A stretch of 64,000 nt of DNA from Mycobacterium cookii (GCF_010727945.1 NZ_AP022569.1:496001-560000), one strand, 5' to 3'. Positions 50,098 through 62,314 are shown, counted from the stretch's first letter. Notes: generated by a model not told the origin, from the letters alone. Numbers and translations: made by a program.

Positions 50098-50239
50098 GCG
50101 GCGTGCATCGTCGCCGGGCGGGGTCTGATGGCCCGGCTCCTCCGCACGCCGCAGCGCGGCGTGCATCGTCGCCGGGCGGGTCTGATGGCCCGGCTCCTCC
50201 GCACGCCGCAGCGCGGCGTGCATCGTCGCCGGGCGGGCC
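50098..50239. repeat. 57-bp nested-hairpin repeat array
   Basis: Two full units (50098-50155, 58 bp with one extra G; 50156-50212, 57 bp) and a partial third from 50213. Each unit is an almost complete hairpin: outer arms GCGGCGTGC and GCACGCCGC, internal loops ATCGTC and TCCTCC, inner arms GCCGGGC and GCCCGGC, and a 10-base apical loop. This fills most of the ripB-moxR gap (50084-50366); the remaining 127 bases carry the moxR promoter. No spacers, so it is not a CRISPR array. Confidence 0.9.
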
Positions 50240-50366
50240 ACGTCGACGGATTGCAGGTCGCCTGGAATAGTTGAACAAAGGGCACGCCGCTGCCCCGCGA
50301 TTTTTCGCAGTGCGAGCATTCGTGTCTGATCGACTTTTGGAGGGTTTAAGCCGTGGAGGGTGAGCA

Positions 50367-51488
50367 ATGACATCAGCAGGCGGGCCGCCCCCGGGCGGCG
50401 GTAGTTACTCGGGTCCCCCTACGGCTCCCGCGCACGCCGCGCCGTCCGGTGGTAACGGGCTGGCCGCCGAGGTGCACACCCTGGAACGAGCCATCTTCGA
50501 GGTCAAGCGCATCATCGTGGGCCAGGACCAGCTCGTCGAGCGGATGCTTGTCGGGCTGTTGTCCAAGGGCCACGTGTTGCTCGAAGGTGTGCCCGGTGTC
50601 GCCAAGACGCTGGCCGTCGAGACCTTCGCGAAGGTGGTCGGCGGGACGTTCGCGCGCATTCAGTTCACCCCCGACCTGGTGCCCACCGACATCATCGGTA
50701 CCCGCATCTACCGGCAGGGCAAGGAGGAGTTCGACACCGAACTCGGTCCGGTGGTGGTCAACTTCCTGCTCGCCGACGAGATCAACCGTGCGCCGGCGAA
50801 GGTGCAGTCCGCGCTGCTCGAGGTCATGCAGGAACGCCAGGTGTCGATCGGCGGTAAGAGATTCCCGCTGCCCAATCCGTTCCTGGTGATGGCCACCCAG
50901 AACCCGATCGAGCACGAAGGTGTCTACCCGCTGCCAGAAGCGCAGCGGGACCGCTTCCTGTTCAAGATCAACGTCGGCTACCCGTCGCCGGAAGAAGAGC
51001 GCGAGATCATCTACCGGATGGGCGTCAAGCCCCCGGAGCCCAAGCAGATCCTGGACACCGGCGACCTGCTGCGGCTGCAGGAGATCGCGGCGAACAACTT
51101 CGTGCACCACGCGCTGGTCGACTACGTGGTGCGGGTCGTCACCGCCACCCGTCATCCCGAGCAACTCGGCATGAACGACGTCAAGAGCTGGATCTCGTTC
51201 GGCGCCTCGCCGCGCGCTTCGCTGGGCATCATCGCCGCCTCGCGCTCGCTGGCGCTGGTGCGCGGCCGCGACTACGTCATCCCGCAGGACGTCGTCGAGG
51301 TCATCCCCGATGTGCTTCGGCACCGGTTGGTGCTCACCTATGACGCGCTGGCCGACGAGATCTCCTCGGAGATCGTGATCAACCGGATCCTGCAGACCGT
51401 GGGCATGCCGCAGGTGAATGCCGTTCCGCAACAGGGTCATTCGGTGCCTCCGGCGATGCAGGCCGCGGGTGCGGCTAGCGGTCGGTGA
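50367..51488 (+). CDS. moxR1: MoxR-type AAA+ ATPase
   Basis: 373 residues. Walker A EGVPGVAKTLAVE, Walker B VNFLLADEINRAPAK, sensor MATQNPIEHEGVYPLPEAQ. ATG 50367 has GGAGGG upstream. MoxR proteins act as chaperones for VWA partners, and here DUF58 and VWA genes follow. The stop overlaps the DUF58 GTG (GTGA). Corresponds to Rv1479. Confidence 0.95.
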   Translation: MTSAGGPPPGGGSYSGPPTAPAHAAPSGGNGLAAEVHTLERAIFEVKRIIVGQDQLVERMLVGLLSKGHVLLEGVPGVAKTLAVETFAKVVGGTFARIQFTPDLVPTDIIGTRIYRQGKEEFDTELGPVVVNFLLADEINRAPAKVQSALLEVMQERQVSIGGKRFPLPNPFLVMATQNPIEHEGVYPLPEAQRDRFLFKINVGYPSPEEEREIIYRMGVKPPEPKQILDTGDLLRLQEIAANNFVHHALVDYVVRVVTATRHPEQLGMNDVKSWISFGASPRASLGIIAASRSLALVRGRDYVIPQDVVEVIPDVLRHRLVLTYDALADEISSEIVINRILQTVGMPQVNAVPQQGHSVPPAMQAAGAASGR

Positions 51489-52450
51489 CCGAACCCAACT
51501 CCGCCGCGGACCCGTCTGCGGCCAACCGTCCGCCGTCGATGCAGCGCGGGCAGATCGACGATCCCAAACTGTCGGCGGCGCTGCGGACCCTCGAGTTGAC
51601 GGTCAAACGCAAGCTGGACGGTGTGCTGCACGGCGACCACCTCGGCCTCATCCCGGGCCCGGGCTCGGAGCCGGGGGAGTCGCGCGAGTATCAGCCCGGC
51701 GACGACGTGCGCCGGATGGACTGGGCGGTGACCGCGCGGACCACCCATCCGCACGTGCGGCAGATGATCGCCGACCGCGAGTTGGAGACCTGGCTGGTGG
51801 TCGACATGTCGGCCAGTCTGGACTTCGGTACCGCGGTCTGTGAGAAGCGTGACCTGGCGGTGGCCGCGGCGGCCGCCATCATCTTTCTCAACAGCGGTGG
51901 AGGAAACCGCCTCGGCGCGGTGATTGCCAACGGCGACAAGATAACTCGGGTTCCGGCGCGGTCCGGACGTCAGCACGAGCAGACGCTGCTGCGGACCATC
52001 GCGACGATGCCCAAGGCGCCGGTCGGGGTGCGCGGGGACCTGGCGGTGGCCATCGACGCCCTGCGGCGCCCGGAACGCCGCCGGGGAATGGCGGTGATCA
52101 TCAGCGACTTCCTCGGCCCGATCAACTGGATGCGTCCGCTGCGTGCGATCGGCGCCCGCCACGAGGTGCTCGGCGTCGAGGTGCTCGACCCGCGTGATGT
52201 CGAGCTGCCCGATGTCGGCGACGTAATCCTGCAGGACGCCGAATCCGGTCGCACCCGCGAGTTCACCATCGACGAACAATTGCGCGACGACTTCGCAAAG
52301 GCGGCCGCGGCGCACCGGGCCGACGTGGCCCGCACGTTGCGTACCTGCGGAGCCCCGCTGCTGTCGCTGCGCACCGACCGCGACTGGATCGCCGACATCG
52401 TCCGTTTCGTCGAATCCCGCCGACGCGGGGCACTGGCGGGGCGCCAGTGA
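51485..52450 (+). CDS. DUF58 protein
   Basis: 321 residues; DUF58 domain with the motif [20 protein letters not shown] near residue 60. The VWA-like fold of DUF58 includes [11 protein letters not shown] as a MIDAS-like Asp-x-Ser. Couples to MoxR through the 4-base overlap. Function probably adaptor in a MoxR complex acting on the envelope. Corresponds to Rv1480. Confidence 0.92.
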   Translation: MTEPNSAADPSAANRPPSMQRGQIDDPKLSAALRTLELTVKRKLDGVLHGDHLGLIPGPGSEPGESREYQPGDDVRRMDWAVTARTTHPHVRQMIADRELETWLVVDMSASLDFGTAVCEKRDLAVAAAAAIIFLNSGGGNRLGAVIANGDKITRVPARSGRQHEQTLLRTIATMPKAPVGVRGDLAVAIDALRRPERRRGMAVIISDFLGPINWMRPLRAIGARHEVLGVEVLDPRDVELPDVGDVILQDAESGRTREFTIDEQLRDDFAKAAAAHRADVARTLRTCGAPLLSLRTDRDWIADIVRFVESRRRGALAGRQ

Positions 52451-52496
52451 CTCTCGCTCTCCACCAGGCGGGCCTAAATATCAAGACGGGTCTGCT

Positions 52497-53504
52497 ATGA
52501 CACTGCCGTTGCTCGGGCCGATGACGCTCTCGGGTTTCGCCCATGCATGGTTCTTCTTGTTCGTGCTGCTCATTTTGGGGCTGGTGGCGCTCTACGTCAT
52601 CGTCCAGGTGACGCGGCAGCGCCGGATGCTGCGCTTTGCCAACATGGAGCTGCTGGAAAGCGTTGCGCCCAAACAGCCCAGCCGATGGCGGCATCTGTCG
52701 GCCATCCTGTTGGTCGCGGCGCTGCTGCTGTTCACCATCGCGATGGCCGGGCCGACCCACGACGTGCGGATCCCGCGCAACCGGGCGGTCGTGATGCTGG
52801 TCATCGACGTCTCGCAGTCCATGCGCGCCACCGACGTCGAGCCCAACCGGATGGCCGCCGCCGAGGTGGCCGCCAAGGAATTCGCCGGCGAACTGACCCC
52901 CGGGATCAACCTCGGGTTGATCGCCTATGCGGGCACGGCGACCGTTCTGGTGCAACCGACGACCAATCGGGACGCGACCAAAGCCGCACTGGACAAACTT
53001 CAGTTCGCCGACCGGACGGCGACCGGCGAAGGCATTTTCACTGCGCTGCAGGCGATCGCGACCGTGGGCGCCGTGATCGGCGGCGGCGACACTCCGCCGC
53101 CGGCGCGCATCGTGCTGTTCTCCGACGGTAAAGAGACGATGCCGACCAACCCGGACAACCCCAAGGGCGCGTTTACCGCGGCGCGCACCGCCAAAGATCA
53201 GGGTGTGCCAATCTCGACGATCTCTTTCGGCACCCCGTACGGGTTCGTCGAGATCAACGGCCAGCGTCAACCGGTTCCGGTCGACGACAGCACGATGAAA
53301 AAGGTCGCCGAGCTTTCCGGTGGCAACCACTTCGACGCGTCGAACCTGCAGGAGCTCAAGCAGGTCTACGCCTCGCTGCAGCAGCAGATCGGCTACGAGA
53401 CCATCAAGGGTGACGCCAGCGTTGGCTGGCTGCGGCTGGGCTCGCTGGTGCTGGCGTTGGCCGCGTTGGCGGCCCTGCTGATCAACCGGCGGTTGCCGAC
53501 CTAA
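52497..53504 (+). CDS. VWA-domain membrane protein
   Basis: 335 residues. N-terminal helices at about 15-35 and 60-80, a VWA domain with the [13 protein letters not shown] near 100, and a C-terminal helix ([13 protein letters not shown]). Typical third member of the MoxR-DUF58-VWA set. Corresponds to Rv1481. In M. tuberculosis Rv1482c follows; here the next gene is fabG1 directly. Confidence 0.92.
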   Translation: MTLPLLGPMTLSGFAHAWFFLFVLLILGLVALYVIVQVTRQRRMLRFANMELLESVAPKQPSRWRHLSAILLVAALLLFTIAMAGPTHDVRIPRNRAVVMLVIDVSQSMRATDVEPNRMAAAEVAAKEFAGELTPGINLGLIAYAGTATVLVQPTTNRDATKAALDKLQFADRTATGEGIFTALQAIATVGAVIGGGDTPPPARIVLFSDGKETMPTNPDNPKGAFTAARTAKDQGVPISTISFGTPYGFVEINGQRQPVPVDDSTMKKVAELSGGNHFDASNLQELKQVYASLQQQIGYETIKGDASVGWLRLGSLVLALAALAALLINRRLPT

Positions 53505-53551
53505 CCGTCGGGCAAGCACGGCCGGGCGATTTCGGCGCGGCCGCGGTGAGG

Positions 53552-55156
<1,605 letters not shown>

Positions 55157-55162
55157 GTGCCA

Positions 55163-56200
55163 ATGGATTACAGCGCTTTTGACGCGGTGCTGCTACTTTC
55201 TTTCGGAGGCCCGGAAGGGCCGGAGCAGGTACGGCCGTTTCTGGAAAACGTCACCCGCGGTCGCAACATCCCGCCGGAGCGCCTCGACGACGTAGCCGAG
55301 CATTACCTGCACTTCGGCGGGGTGTCGCCGATCAACCGGATCAACCGGGCGCTGATCGACCAGATACGAGTCGAACTCGGCACGCGCGGTGTGGATCTCC
55401 CGGTGTATTTCGGCAACCGCAACTGGCAGCCTTTCGTCGAGGACACCGTTGCGACTATGCGGGACAACGGCATTCGACGTGCAGCGGTTTTCGCCACGTC
55501 GGCGTGGAGTGGATATTCCAGTTGCACCCAGTACGTCGAGGACATCGCCCGCGCGCGCGAAGCGGCCGGCCCGGATGCCCCAGAGTTGGTGAAACTGCGG
55601 CCTTACTTCGATCATCCGCTCTTCGTGGAGATCTTTGCCGACACCGTGACCGCGGCGGCCGCTGAGCTGCCCGGCGACGCGCGGCTCATCTTCACCGCGC
55701 ATTCAGTTCCCGTTGCCGCCGACCAACGCTGCGGCCCGCGGCTGTACAGCCGTCAGGTCGCCTACGCCGCCAGCCTGGTCGCCGCGGCGGCCGGATATGA
55801 CGATTACGACCTGGCCTGGCAGTCGCGGTCGGGACCGCCGCAGGTGCCGTGGCTGGAACCCGATGTCGGCGATCATGTTTCGACGTTGACCGCGGCCGGA
55901 ACCAAGGCCGTCATCGTCTGCCCGATCGGTTTCGTCGCCGACCACATCGAGGTGGTCTGGGACCTCGACGAGGAGTTGCGGAGTCAGACCGACGCGGCAG
56001 GTGTGGCGTTGGCGCGGGCGTCGACCCCGAATGCAGACCCGCGGTTCGCCCGGCTCGCAGTGGATTTGATCGACGAGCTTCGCGACGATGCCGCGCCCGC
56101 GCGGGTGACGGGGCCGGATCGAGTGCCCGGCTGCGCGGCCAGCATCAACGGCGAGCCGTGCCGCCCGCCGCACTGCGTCGCCCAGGGCACTGGCGACTGA
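55163..56200 (+). CDS. hemH: ferrochelatase (coproporphyrin type)
   Basis: Inserts iron into the porphyrin in haem synthesis. ATG 55163 gives 345 residues; GTG 55157, immediately after the inhA stop, is an alternative. Catalytic His in [15 protein letters not shown], and [12 protein letters not shown] at the N-terminus. C-terminal [17 protein letters not shown] has the three cysteines that, with the Cys in SSCTQYVED, bind a [2Fe-2S] cluster in actinobacterial enzymes. Annotated hemZ in M. tuberculosis. Confidence 0.95.
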   Translation: MDYSAFDAVLLLSFGGPEGPEQVRPFLENVTRGRNIPPERLDDVAEHYLHFGGVSPINRINRALIDQIRVELGTRGVDLPVYFGNRNWQPFVEDTVATMRDNGIRRAAVFATSAWSGYSSCTQYVEDIARAREAAGPDAPELVKLRPYFDHPLFVEIFADTVTAAAAELPGDARLIFTAHSVPVAADQRCGPRLYSRQVAYAASLVAAAAGYDDYDLAWQSRSGPPQVPWLEPDVGDHVSTLTAAGTKAVIVCPIGFVADHIEVVWDLDEELRSQTDAAGVALARASTPNADPRFARLAVDLIDELRDDAAPARVTGPDRVPGCAASINGEPCRPPHCVAQGTGD

Positions 56201-56207
56201 CGACCGG

Positions 56208-57065
56208 TCAGGCGTGCCACGCCGCCTGCAGAATCGCGCTGAGCGCAGCCATTCTCGCCGATCGCACCACCGCGGCCAGTGGCCGCAACGCATCGGTGGC
56301 GATCTGGGCCTCGGACAGCGACTGGGTGCCAATCCGGGTCAGCCCGGCGCTGACCGTGATGATCGCGTCCACGTGCGCGGCGTTCTCCAGCACACGCAGG
56401 GCGCGCGACGGTGCAGGCGCGGGAACCTGATGCAGCCGTGTCGATTCCAGCAACTGCTCCACCATCCCGCGCGGATCGTCGACCTCGACGCCCGCTGATC
56501 CCAGCCCGATGGTGGTGAGGGCGTCGGCAGCGGACCGAACCGCCAGGCGCAGCGCGTATTCGGCTTCGCCGAGCTCGGTTTGGTCGAAAGCAGGGCCGCC
56601 CGGCAGCGAGTAGACCGTCCACGACAGCGCGCACAATTCCGGCATCCCGAGTTCGTCGTCGGAATCGTCGTAGCCGAATTCGGGCACTAACCCGACCGAC
56701 ACGCCCGGGTCGTCGGGATGGGTGACGATGACCGCCTCACCGGCGGCCAGTGCATCGCGCTCGAACTGTGTTCCGGGCGTCAATCCGCGGACATCGCCGG
56801 GAACCGGCAGCACCACCTTGATCGACGGCGTGCCCGTCCTCGCCCGTCCCGCCGCGGTCCGCAGCGTTTGCAGCAGCGACACAGCACCCGCGTCATCCAC
56901 ATCCGGCCACGGCAGCCCGGTGTGACCCGCCGCGACAGAATCATACGCGGTCACGGAATGCGTTGGTGCCCAACATGACAACGCGTCAAGGACGTCGTCA
57001 GGCGCGGCCTGGCCGGCAAGCCAGGCATTGGCCCAAACCGAGAGCGTCGCACTGGGGCACCACAT
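56208..57065 (-). CDS. conserved protein, Rv1486c-like
   Basis: 285 residues, unknown function, no signal or membrane segment. Acidic stretch [16 protein letters not shown] in the middle and a helical Ala-rich C-terminus. Convergent to hemH (8-base gap) and divergent from the NfeD gene. Confidence 0.85.
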   Translation of the reverse strand: MWCPSATLSVWANAWLAGQAAPDDVLDALSCWAPTHSVTAYDSVAAGHTGLPWPDVDDAGAVSLLQTLRTAAGRARTGTPSIKVVLPVPGDVRGLTPGTQFERDALAAGEAVIVTHPDDPGVSVGLVPEFGYDDSDDELGMPELCALSWTVYSLPGGPAFDQTELGEAEYALRLAVRSAADALTTIGLGSAGVEVDDPRGMVEQLLESTRLHQVPAPAPSRALRVLENAAHVDAIITVSAGLTRIGTQSLSEAQIATDALRPLAAVVRSARMAALSAILQAAWHA

Positions 57066-57123
57066 GGTCTGGCAGTCTAGTTGTTCGCCGTGACGGTGGC
57101 CGATCTCGCGTTATCCTGACGGC

Positions 57124-57555
57124 ATGTCTGCGGCCGTGATCTGGCTGATCATCGCGTTAGGGCTGGCCGGTGCGGAGGCGCTGACCGGCGACATGTTCCT
57201 GCTGATGCTCGGTGGCGGTGCGCTGGCTGCGGCCGGATCGAGCTGGTTGGACCTGCCGATCTGGGCCGACGGGGTGGTGTTCCTGATCGTTTCCGTGCTG
57301 CTGCTGGTCGTGGTCCGGCCGGCGCTGCGGCGACGGCTGACCCCCGCGAAGAGCCTCCCGACGGGCGTCAAGGCGCTGGAGGGGAAAAACGCGCTGGTAC
57401 TCGATCGCGTGGCTCGCGACGAGGGTCAGGTGAAAGTCGACGGCCAGGTGTGGACCGCGAGGCCGTTGAACGACGGTGACGAGTTCGAACCCGGCGAACT
57501 GGTCACGGTCATGCATATCGATGGGGCCACCGCGGTGGTCTGGAAGAACCCCTAA
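57124..57555 (+). CDS. NfeD-like membrane protein
   Basis: 143 residues: two to three membrane helices in the first 65, then an OB-fold tail (KALEGKNALVLDRVARDEGQ, VDGQVWTARP). NfeD partners stomatin proteins; the SPFH gene follows 29 bases later. Corresponds to Rv1487. Confidence 0.9.
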   Translation: MSAAVIWLIIALGLAGAEALTGDMFLLMLGGGALAAAGSSWLDLPIWADGVVFLIVSVLLLVVVRPALRRRLTPAKSLPTGVKALEGKNALVLDRVARDEGQVKVDGQVWTARPLNDGDEFEPGELVTVMHIDGATAVVWKNP

Positions 57556-57584
57556 CCCTCTGAAGCAACAGGAGTGAGATTGTC

Positions 57585-58721
57585 ATGCAAGGTGCAACTG
57601 CCGGGCTTTTGCTATTCGCCGTATTGGTGGTCTTCGCCGTCATCGTGGTGGCCAAATCGGTCGCGCTGATCCCGCAGGCCGAAGCTGCGGTGATCGAACG
57701 GCTGGGTCGCTACAGCCGTACCGTCAGCGGACAGCTGACCCTGCTGGTGCCGTTCATCGACCGCATCCGCGCCCGGATCGACCTGCGCGAGCGGGTGGTG
57801 TCATTCCCGCCGCAGCCGGTGATCACCGAAGACAACCTGACGCTCAACATCGACACCGTTGTCTACTTTCAGGTCACCACCCCGCAGGCCGCCGTCTACG
57901 AGATCAGCAACTACATCGTCGGGGTCGAGCAGCTGACCACCACCACACTGCGCAACGTGGTCGGCGGCATGACGCTGGAGCAGACGCTGACCTCGCGTGA
58001 CCAGATCAACCGTCAGCTTCGCGGTGTCCTGGACGAGGCCACCGGCCGGTGGGGGCTGCGGGTCGCGCGGGTGGAGCTGCGCAGCATCGACCCGCCACCG
58101 TCGATCCAGGCGTCGATGGAAAAGCAGATGAAGGCCGACCGGGAGAAGCGGGCGACGATCCTGACCGCCGAGGGAATGCGGCAGGCCGCGATCACGCAGG
58201 CCGAAGGCGAGAAGCAGTCGCAGATCCTCGCCGCCGAAGGCGCCAAGCAGGCCGCGATCCTGGCCGCCGAAGCCGACCGGCAGTCCCGGATGCTGCGCGC
58301 GCAAGGCGAGCGGGCCGCCGCCTACCTGCAGGCGCAGGGGCAGGCCAAGGCGATCGAGAAGACGTTCGCGGCGATCAAGGCCGGCCGCCCCACCCCGGAG
58401 ATGCTGGCCTACCAGTACCTGCAAACCCTGCCGAAGATGGCGCAGGGCGACGCCAATAAGGTGTGGGTCGTGCCCAGCGATTTCGGCACGGCACTGCAGG
58501 GGTTCTACAAGTCACTCGGGGCACCCGGCGACGACGGTGTGTTCCGCTTCGCGCCGTCGCCGGTCGACGACACCCCGGTCAGGCCCGAGGATGACTCGGA
58601 CGTCAAGGACTGGTTCTCCACCGAGACCGACCCGGCGCTCCTGCAGGCGGTCGCCAAAGCGGAGGCGGATGCGCGCAAGCCGGTGGACAGCTTGCCGCCC
58701 CAGCATGAGCTGCGGCAATGA
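57585..58721 (+). CDS. SPFH/stomatin-like protein (QmcA type)
   Basis: 378 residues. One N-terminal membrane helix, SPFH domain to about 190, then an Ala/Glu/Gln-rich coiled coil with repeats of AEGxKQ (220-270). Probably forms membrane rings with NfeD. The tail after about 325 is acidic and less conserved. Corresponds to Rv1488. Confidence 0.93.
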   Translation: MQGATAGLLLFAVLVVFAVIVVAKSVALIPQAEAAVIERLGRYSRTVSGQLTLLVPFIDRIRARIDLRERVVSFPPQPVITEDNLTLNIDTVVYFQVTTPQAAVYEISNYIVGVEQLTTTTLRNVVGGMTLEQTLTSRDQINRQLRGVLDEATGRWGLRVARVELRSIDPPPSIQASMEKQMKADREKRATILTAEGMRQAAITQAEGEKQSQILAAEGAKQAAILAAEADRQSRMLRAQGERAAAYLQAQGQAKAIEKTFAAIKAGRPTPEMLAYQYLQTLPKMAQGDANKVWVVPSDFGTALQGFYKSLGAPGDDGVFRFAPSPVDDTPVRPEDDSDVKDWFSTETDPALLQAVAKAEADARKPVDSLPPQHELRQ

Positions 58722-58722
58722 C

Positions 58723-59079
58723 GTGAGCACGCTGCGCTCACCGAAAACCTATGCGGCGCTGGCCGCATTCCAGGCCGCCGACGCCGTGGCATGCGCAATC
58801 CCGATTCCGCCGATCGCCAAAACCCTTGACACTCTTGGTGTTCCGCAAGATATCCGATGGATACTGCCGGCGTCGAAAGCAGCCTCGGTGATCGGATTGC
58901 TCTCGGCGAGCAGGATCCCGGCGCTGGCTCGGCTGACCACGGCCATGCTGACGGTGTACTTCGTGCTCGCCGTCGGTGCGCATATCCGCGTGCGTGACCG
59001 CGTCGTGAACGCCATTCCGGCGGCCTCGTTCCTGGCCACGTATGCCGCGCTGACCTGGAAGGGGCCGGACCAGGGCTGA
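58723..59079 (+). CDS. DoxX-like membrane protein
   Basis: 118 residues from GTG 58723, one base after the SPFH stop. Four hydrophobic segments and the DoxX-like order, with IPPIAKTLDTLGVPQ in the first loop and FVLAVGAHIRVRD near the third helix. Function unknown. A longer frame from 58537 lies inside the SPFH gene. Confidence 0.82.
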   Translation: MSTLRSPKTYAALAAFQAADAVACAIPIPPIAKTLDTLGVPQDIRWILPASKAASVIGLLSASRIPALARLTTAMLTVYFVLAVGAHIRVRDRVVNAIPAASFLATYAALTWKGPDQG

Positions 59080-59145
59080 CGTTGCGCAAGCGGCGTTGAT
59101 CACTGTCGCGTTCAATTCGGCAGGTAGTGGGTACCTAACCACGCG

Positions 59146-60564
59146 ATGAACACTGCACGCCGGTTGACCGGTTTGAGTCGACGGCGTCGGCGCAGATGGA
59201 CCCGCGACCAGATTCAGGTCACCGACCCGGAAATGACCAGGCAGTCCATCAAGGGCGCATCCATCGGCAACTTCATGGAGTGGTACGACTTCGGCGTCTA
59301 CGGCTACATCGCCACCACGATCGCCCAGGTGTTCTACCCCGGGGACAGTGTCAGCGCGGTCCACTTGATCGCCACCTTCAGCACGCTGGCCGCGGCGTTT
59401 GTGGTGCGTCCGCTGGGCGGGTTGATCTTCGGCCCGCTCGGTGACCGCGTCGGGCGCAAACGGGTGCTGGTGATCACGATCGTGCTGATGACGATCGGCA
59501 CCACCGGGACAGGGCTGCTGCCGGGCTACAGCGCCATCGGTGTCTGGGCGCCGATCCTGCTGGTCGTGGCACGGGTCTTCCAGGGTCTGTCCACGGGCGG
59601 TGAATACGTCGGCGCGATGACCTATGTCGTTGAGCAGGCTCCTGACCGCAAGCGCGGGATGATTGTCGGCTTTCTGCCGCTGGGCAACCTCGGCGGATTC
59701 ATCGCCGCGGGCTTGCTGGTCACCGCGCTGCAGACGTGGCTGCCCAATCACGACTGGCTCGGCTGGGGGTGGCGGGTGCCGCTGCTGTTGAGCGCGCCGC
59801 TGGGCGTCGTCGCGGTGTACATGCGGATGCGCCTCGAGGAGTCGCCCGCCTACCGGGAAGCGCAGCAGAACGCCGAAGCCGCCGGCGAGGAGCCACCGAG
59901 CTACCGCCGCATGATCGCCGAGCAGTGGAAACCCATGCTGATCTGCGCGGCTCTGGTCTACACGTCGAATGCCGCCGACTACATGCTCACCGGCTATCTG
60001 CCGACGTATCTCAAGATCGTCGTGCACGTCGGCCACTCGGCCGGGCTGGCGATGATCACCGGGACGCTGACCGTCCTTGCCATCCTGCTGGTGTTCGTCG
60101 CGGCGTTGTCCGACCGCATCGGCGTCAAACCGATCATGTGGACCGGGTGTGGGCTGCTGGTGGTGGCGTCGATCCCGGCTTTCCTGCTCATCCGCCACGG
60201 CGGCGGCTACGCGCTGATCTTCGCCGGCGTGCTGCTGATCGGGCTAATGGAGCTGTGTTTCGACAGCACATCGCCCGCGACGATGCCGGCGCTGTTTCCC
60301 ACCAACGTCCGCTACGGGGCGCTGGCGATCGCCTACAACATCTCGATCTCCGCGCTCGGTGGTACCAGCCCGTTGATCGCCCAGGCGCTGGTGTCCGGCA
60401 CCGGCAACGCCATGGCGCCGGCCTACATGCTGATCGTCGCGGGGCTGGTGGGCGCCGTCACGCTGCTGTTCACGCCCGAAGTCGCAGGCAAGCGACTACC
60501 GGGTTCACCACCAACCGTCGAAACCGAACAAGAGGCCCGTGAGCTGGTAGAAGGCGTCGACTGA
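59146..60564 (+). CDS. MHS-family metabolite:H+ symporter
   Basis: 472 residues, 12 membrane helices. MFS motif GPLGDRVGRKRVLV after helix 2 and the MHS signature NFMEWYDFGVYGY at the first helix. Close to the ProP/KgtP group that takes up compatible solutes or dicarboxylates; substrate not predictable. The N-terminus has an Arg-rich cytoplasmic stretch. Confidence 0.9.
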   Translation: MNTARRLTGLSRRRRRRWTRDQIQVTDPEMTRQSIKGASIGNFMEWYDFGVYGYIATTIAQVFYPGDSVSAVHLIATFSTLAAAFVVRPLGGLIFGPLGDRVGRKRVLVITIVLMTIGTTGTGLLPGYSAIGVWAPILLVVARVFQGLSTGGEYVGAMTYVVEQAPDRKRGMIVGFLPLGNLGGFIAAGLLVTALQTWLPNHDWLGWGWRVPLLLSAPLGVVAVYMRMRLEESPAYREAQQNAEAAGEEPPSYRRMIAEQWKPMLICAALVYTSNAADYMLTGYLPTYLKIVVHVGHSAGLAMITGTLTVLAILLVFVAALSDRIGVKPIMWTGCGLLVVASIPAFLLIRHGGGYALIFAGVLLIGLMELCFDSTSPATMPALFPTNVRYGALAIAYNISISALGGTSPLIAQALVSGTGNAMAPAYMLIVAGLVGAVTLLFTPEVAGKRLPGSPPTVETEQEARELVEGVD

Positions 60565-60568
60565 GCCC

Positions 60569-60811
60569 CTAGTGCGGAGTGCCGGGCGGGCACGGCGGCG
60601 GATAGACCGGCACCCCGCCACCGCCTCGGGCACTGCCCGGCCCGACGCGCCCGTAGGGCCAGCACTTCATCGCCTTGTGCGGCGCAGGCGTTGCATCCGA
60701 ACCCGGAGGGGCCGGCGGCGGATCCAGTGGTGCGGCGTTGACGGGTCCCACCCCGATCGACAGTGCGGCGGCCAACGCTGCCGCAGCGGTCACGAAATGT
60801 CTTGTGCCCAT
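60569..60811 (-). CDS. small Pro-rich secreted protein
   Basis: 80 residues. Signal peptide with cut near VNA-APL; the mature part (about 53 residues) is rich in Pro and Gly, with two Cys (MKCWPYG, PPPCPPG). It ends 5 bases after the convergent transporter. Unknown function; resembles other short mycobacterial exported proteins. Confidence 0.75.
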   Translation of the reverse strand: MGTRHFVTAAAALAAALSIGVGPVNAAPLDPPPAPPGSDATPAPHKAMKCWPYGRVGPGSARGGGGVPVYPPPCPPGTPH

Positions 60812-60968
60812 GTGTATCTCCCCGATCGTTACTACGCGGGCTACCAGCTAACTGGGCGGGTCAGGGCGGAAAACCACCGCAACGGGAAACAGCTACTGTC
60901 TGGCCTTCGCAGACTAATTCACTAACTGAAGTGTACGGATAAGCGAGGGTGGCTGCCAGAGCCCGAGG

Positions 60969-61721
60969 TCACGCTCCCGAAGCGCTTGACACCGCATGCG
61001 TGTCGTCGTCGATGTCCGACTTCGAGTGATGCCGTCGATGTTGACGAATCTCGAACGCCAGCAACGCAACTCCGATCAAGCCGGTACACAGCGAGATCAG
61101 CACCAGCAGGGGGCTGACGTGACCGGTGAGCGCGTCACCCAGGATCACCACGGCTGCTGTCCCGGGAAGCAGACCCGCGATCGTGGCCAGCGTGTAGGGC
61201 AGCACCCGCACCGCCGACGCCCCCACGGCGTAGTTCAGCGGGGCGAACGGCACGGCCGGGATCAGTCGCAGCGACATCACCGCAACCCAGCCGCGGTCAC
61301 GCAGTCGGCTGTCGAGCGCATCGACGGCCTGATGGCGGACCAACCTGCTAAGTTGCCAGCCCGCCGCCCGGACCAGCAGCAGTGCGAGCACCGCGCTGGT
61401 GGTGCTGGCGACCACCGCCAGCGTCACACCGAGCAGCGGCCCGAACAACAGCCCGGCGGCGAGGGTGAACGCGGTCCGCGGAAACGGCAACACCGTCACC
61501 ACGATGTGAGCGCCCAGGAATGCCAGCGGTAACCACGGGCCCATCGACATCGACCAGTCACGCAATTGCACCGCCGAGGGCAGTCGGACCAGTAGTGCAA
61601 CCGCGACCAGGCCGGCCACCACCGCGCCCGTCGACACCAATCGCAGCGTGGACACCTGCCGCAGTGTGGCGACAATCGCGGAGCCCAACGGTCGCAACGT
61701 GTCGGCGATCGAGCGTGTCAC
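60969..61721 (-). CDS. VTT-domain (TVP38/TMEM64) membrane protein
   Basis: 250 residues, about six hydrophobic segments. The VTT signature is present: VLPFPRTAFTLAAGLLFGPL and PFAPLNYAVGASAV, with a Gly-rich GLLPGTAAVVI. DedA-superfamily relatives move lipids across membranes. The C-terminus has HRRHHSKSD. Corresponds to Rv1491c. Confidence 0.9.
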   Translation of the reverse strand: MTRSIADTLRPLGSAIVATLRQVSTLRLVSTGAVVAGLVAVALLVRLPSAVQLRDWSMSMGPWLPLAFLGAHIVVTVLPFPRTAFTLAAGLLFGPLLGVTLAVVASTTSAVLALLLVRAAGWQLSRLVRHQAVDALDSRLRDRGWVAVMSLRLIPAVPFAPLNYAVGASAVRVLPYTLATIAGLLPGTAAVVILGDALTGHVSPLLVLISLCTGLIGVALLAFEIRQHRRHHSKSDIDDDTHAVSSASGA

Positions 61722-61744
61722 GCGATTCAGCGTACGGCCCTGGG

Positions 61745-62314
61745 TCAGCGGACGATCAACGACAGCAGCCTCCTGCCCAATGGCAGTGCCACGGAATCGT
61801 TTTCAGTGCACACCGTCACCTTGCGACCCGACCGTCGGCGTAGCTCGCGTTGCAGCTTGTCATGCAGGGTCGCTGCGGCCGACGGGCAGCCGTGACACGC
61901 GCCGGTCAATCGGACATTCACGGCGTCACCGTTCACCGACACCAGTTCGATCGACCCGCCGTGGGATTCGGCCAGCGCGCCGATCGGGCCGGCGAGTAAC
62001 TCGGCGGCCAGCGCGGCCAGCCGACCGGTGTCGTCGAGCGCGGTGTCCGTGAGCCAGCCGGCCGGTTCCCGCAGCGCGTCGCAGAGCGCGTCGTGGATGT
62101 CGTCGCCGAGCTCGCGCCAACTGCTGTCGGTGCGCAACGAGATCAGCAGATCGTTTGCCCGGACCTCGATTTCGGTGATCACCCCGTCGCGCAGCAGCGC
62201 GCCGAGCCGGCCGGGCGCCGCCCGCACCGTGCCGCGGGCGGGCAACCGGTCGGCTGCCACCACCCAGCGCAGCTGCTGCGGGTTCGCGGTGGCGGTGGCG
62301 TGGATCGGGATCAT
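61745..62314 (-). CDS. Nfu-type Fe-S carrier protein
   Basis: 189 residues: an Nfu N-terminal domain (first about 85 residues) and a NifU C-terminal domain with the cluster-binding GACHGCPSAAATLHDKL (CxxC). The ATG at 62314 overlaps the feoB stop as ATGA. Coupling to an iron transporter suggests delivery of newly imported iron into clusters. The 697-residue frame in this register is mostly a shadow of feoB. Confidence 0.9.
   Translation of the reverse strand: MIPIHATATANPQQLRWVVAADRLPARGTVRAAPGRLGALLRDGVITEIEVRANDLLISLRTDSSWRELGDDIHDALCDALREPAGWLTDTALDDTGRLAALAAELLAGPIGALAESHGGSIELVSVNGDAVNVRLTGACHGCPSAAATLHDKLQRELRRRSGRKVTVCTENDSVALPLGRRLLSLIVR

Noticed and set aside
50098..50239. CRISPR array
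   Set aside because: Repeats are directly abutting with no unique spacers, and no cas genes are present.
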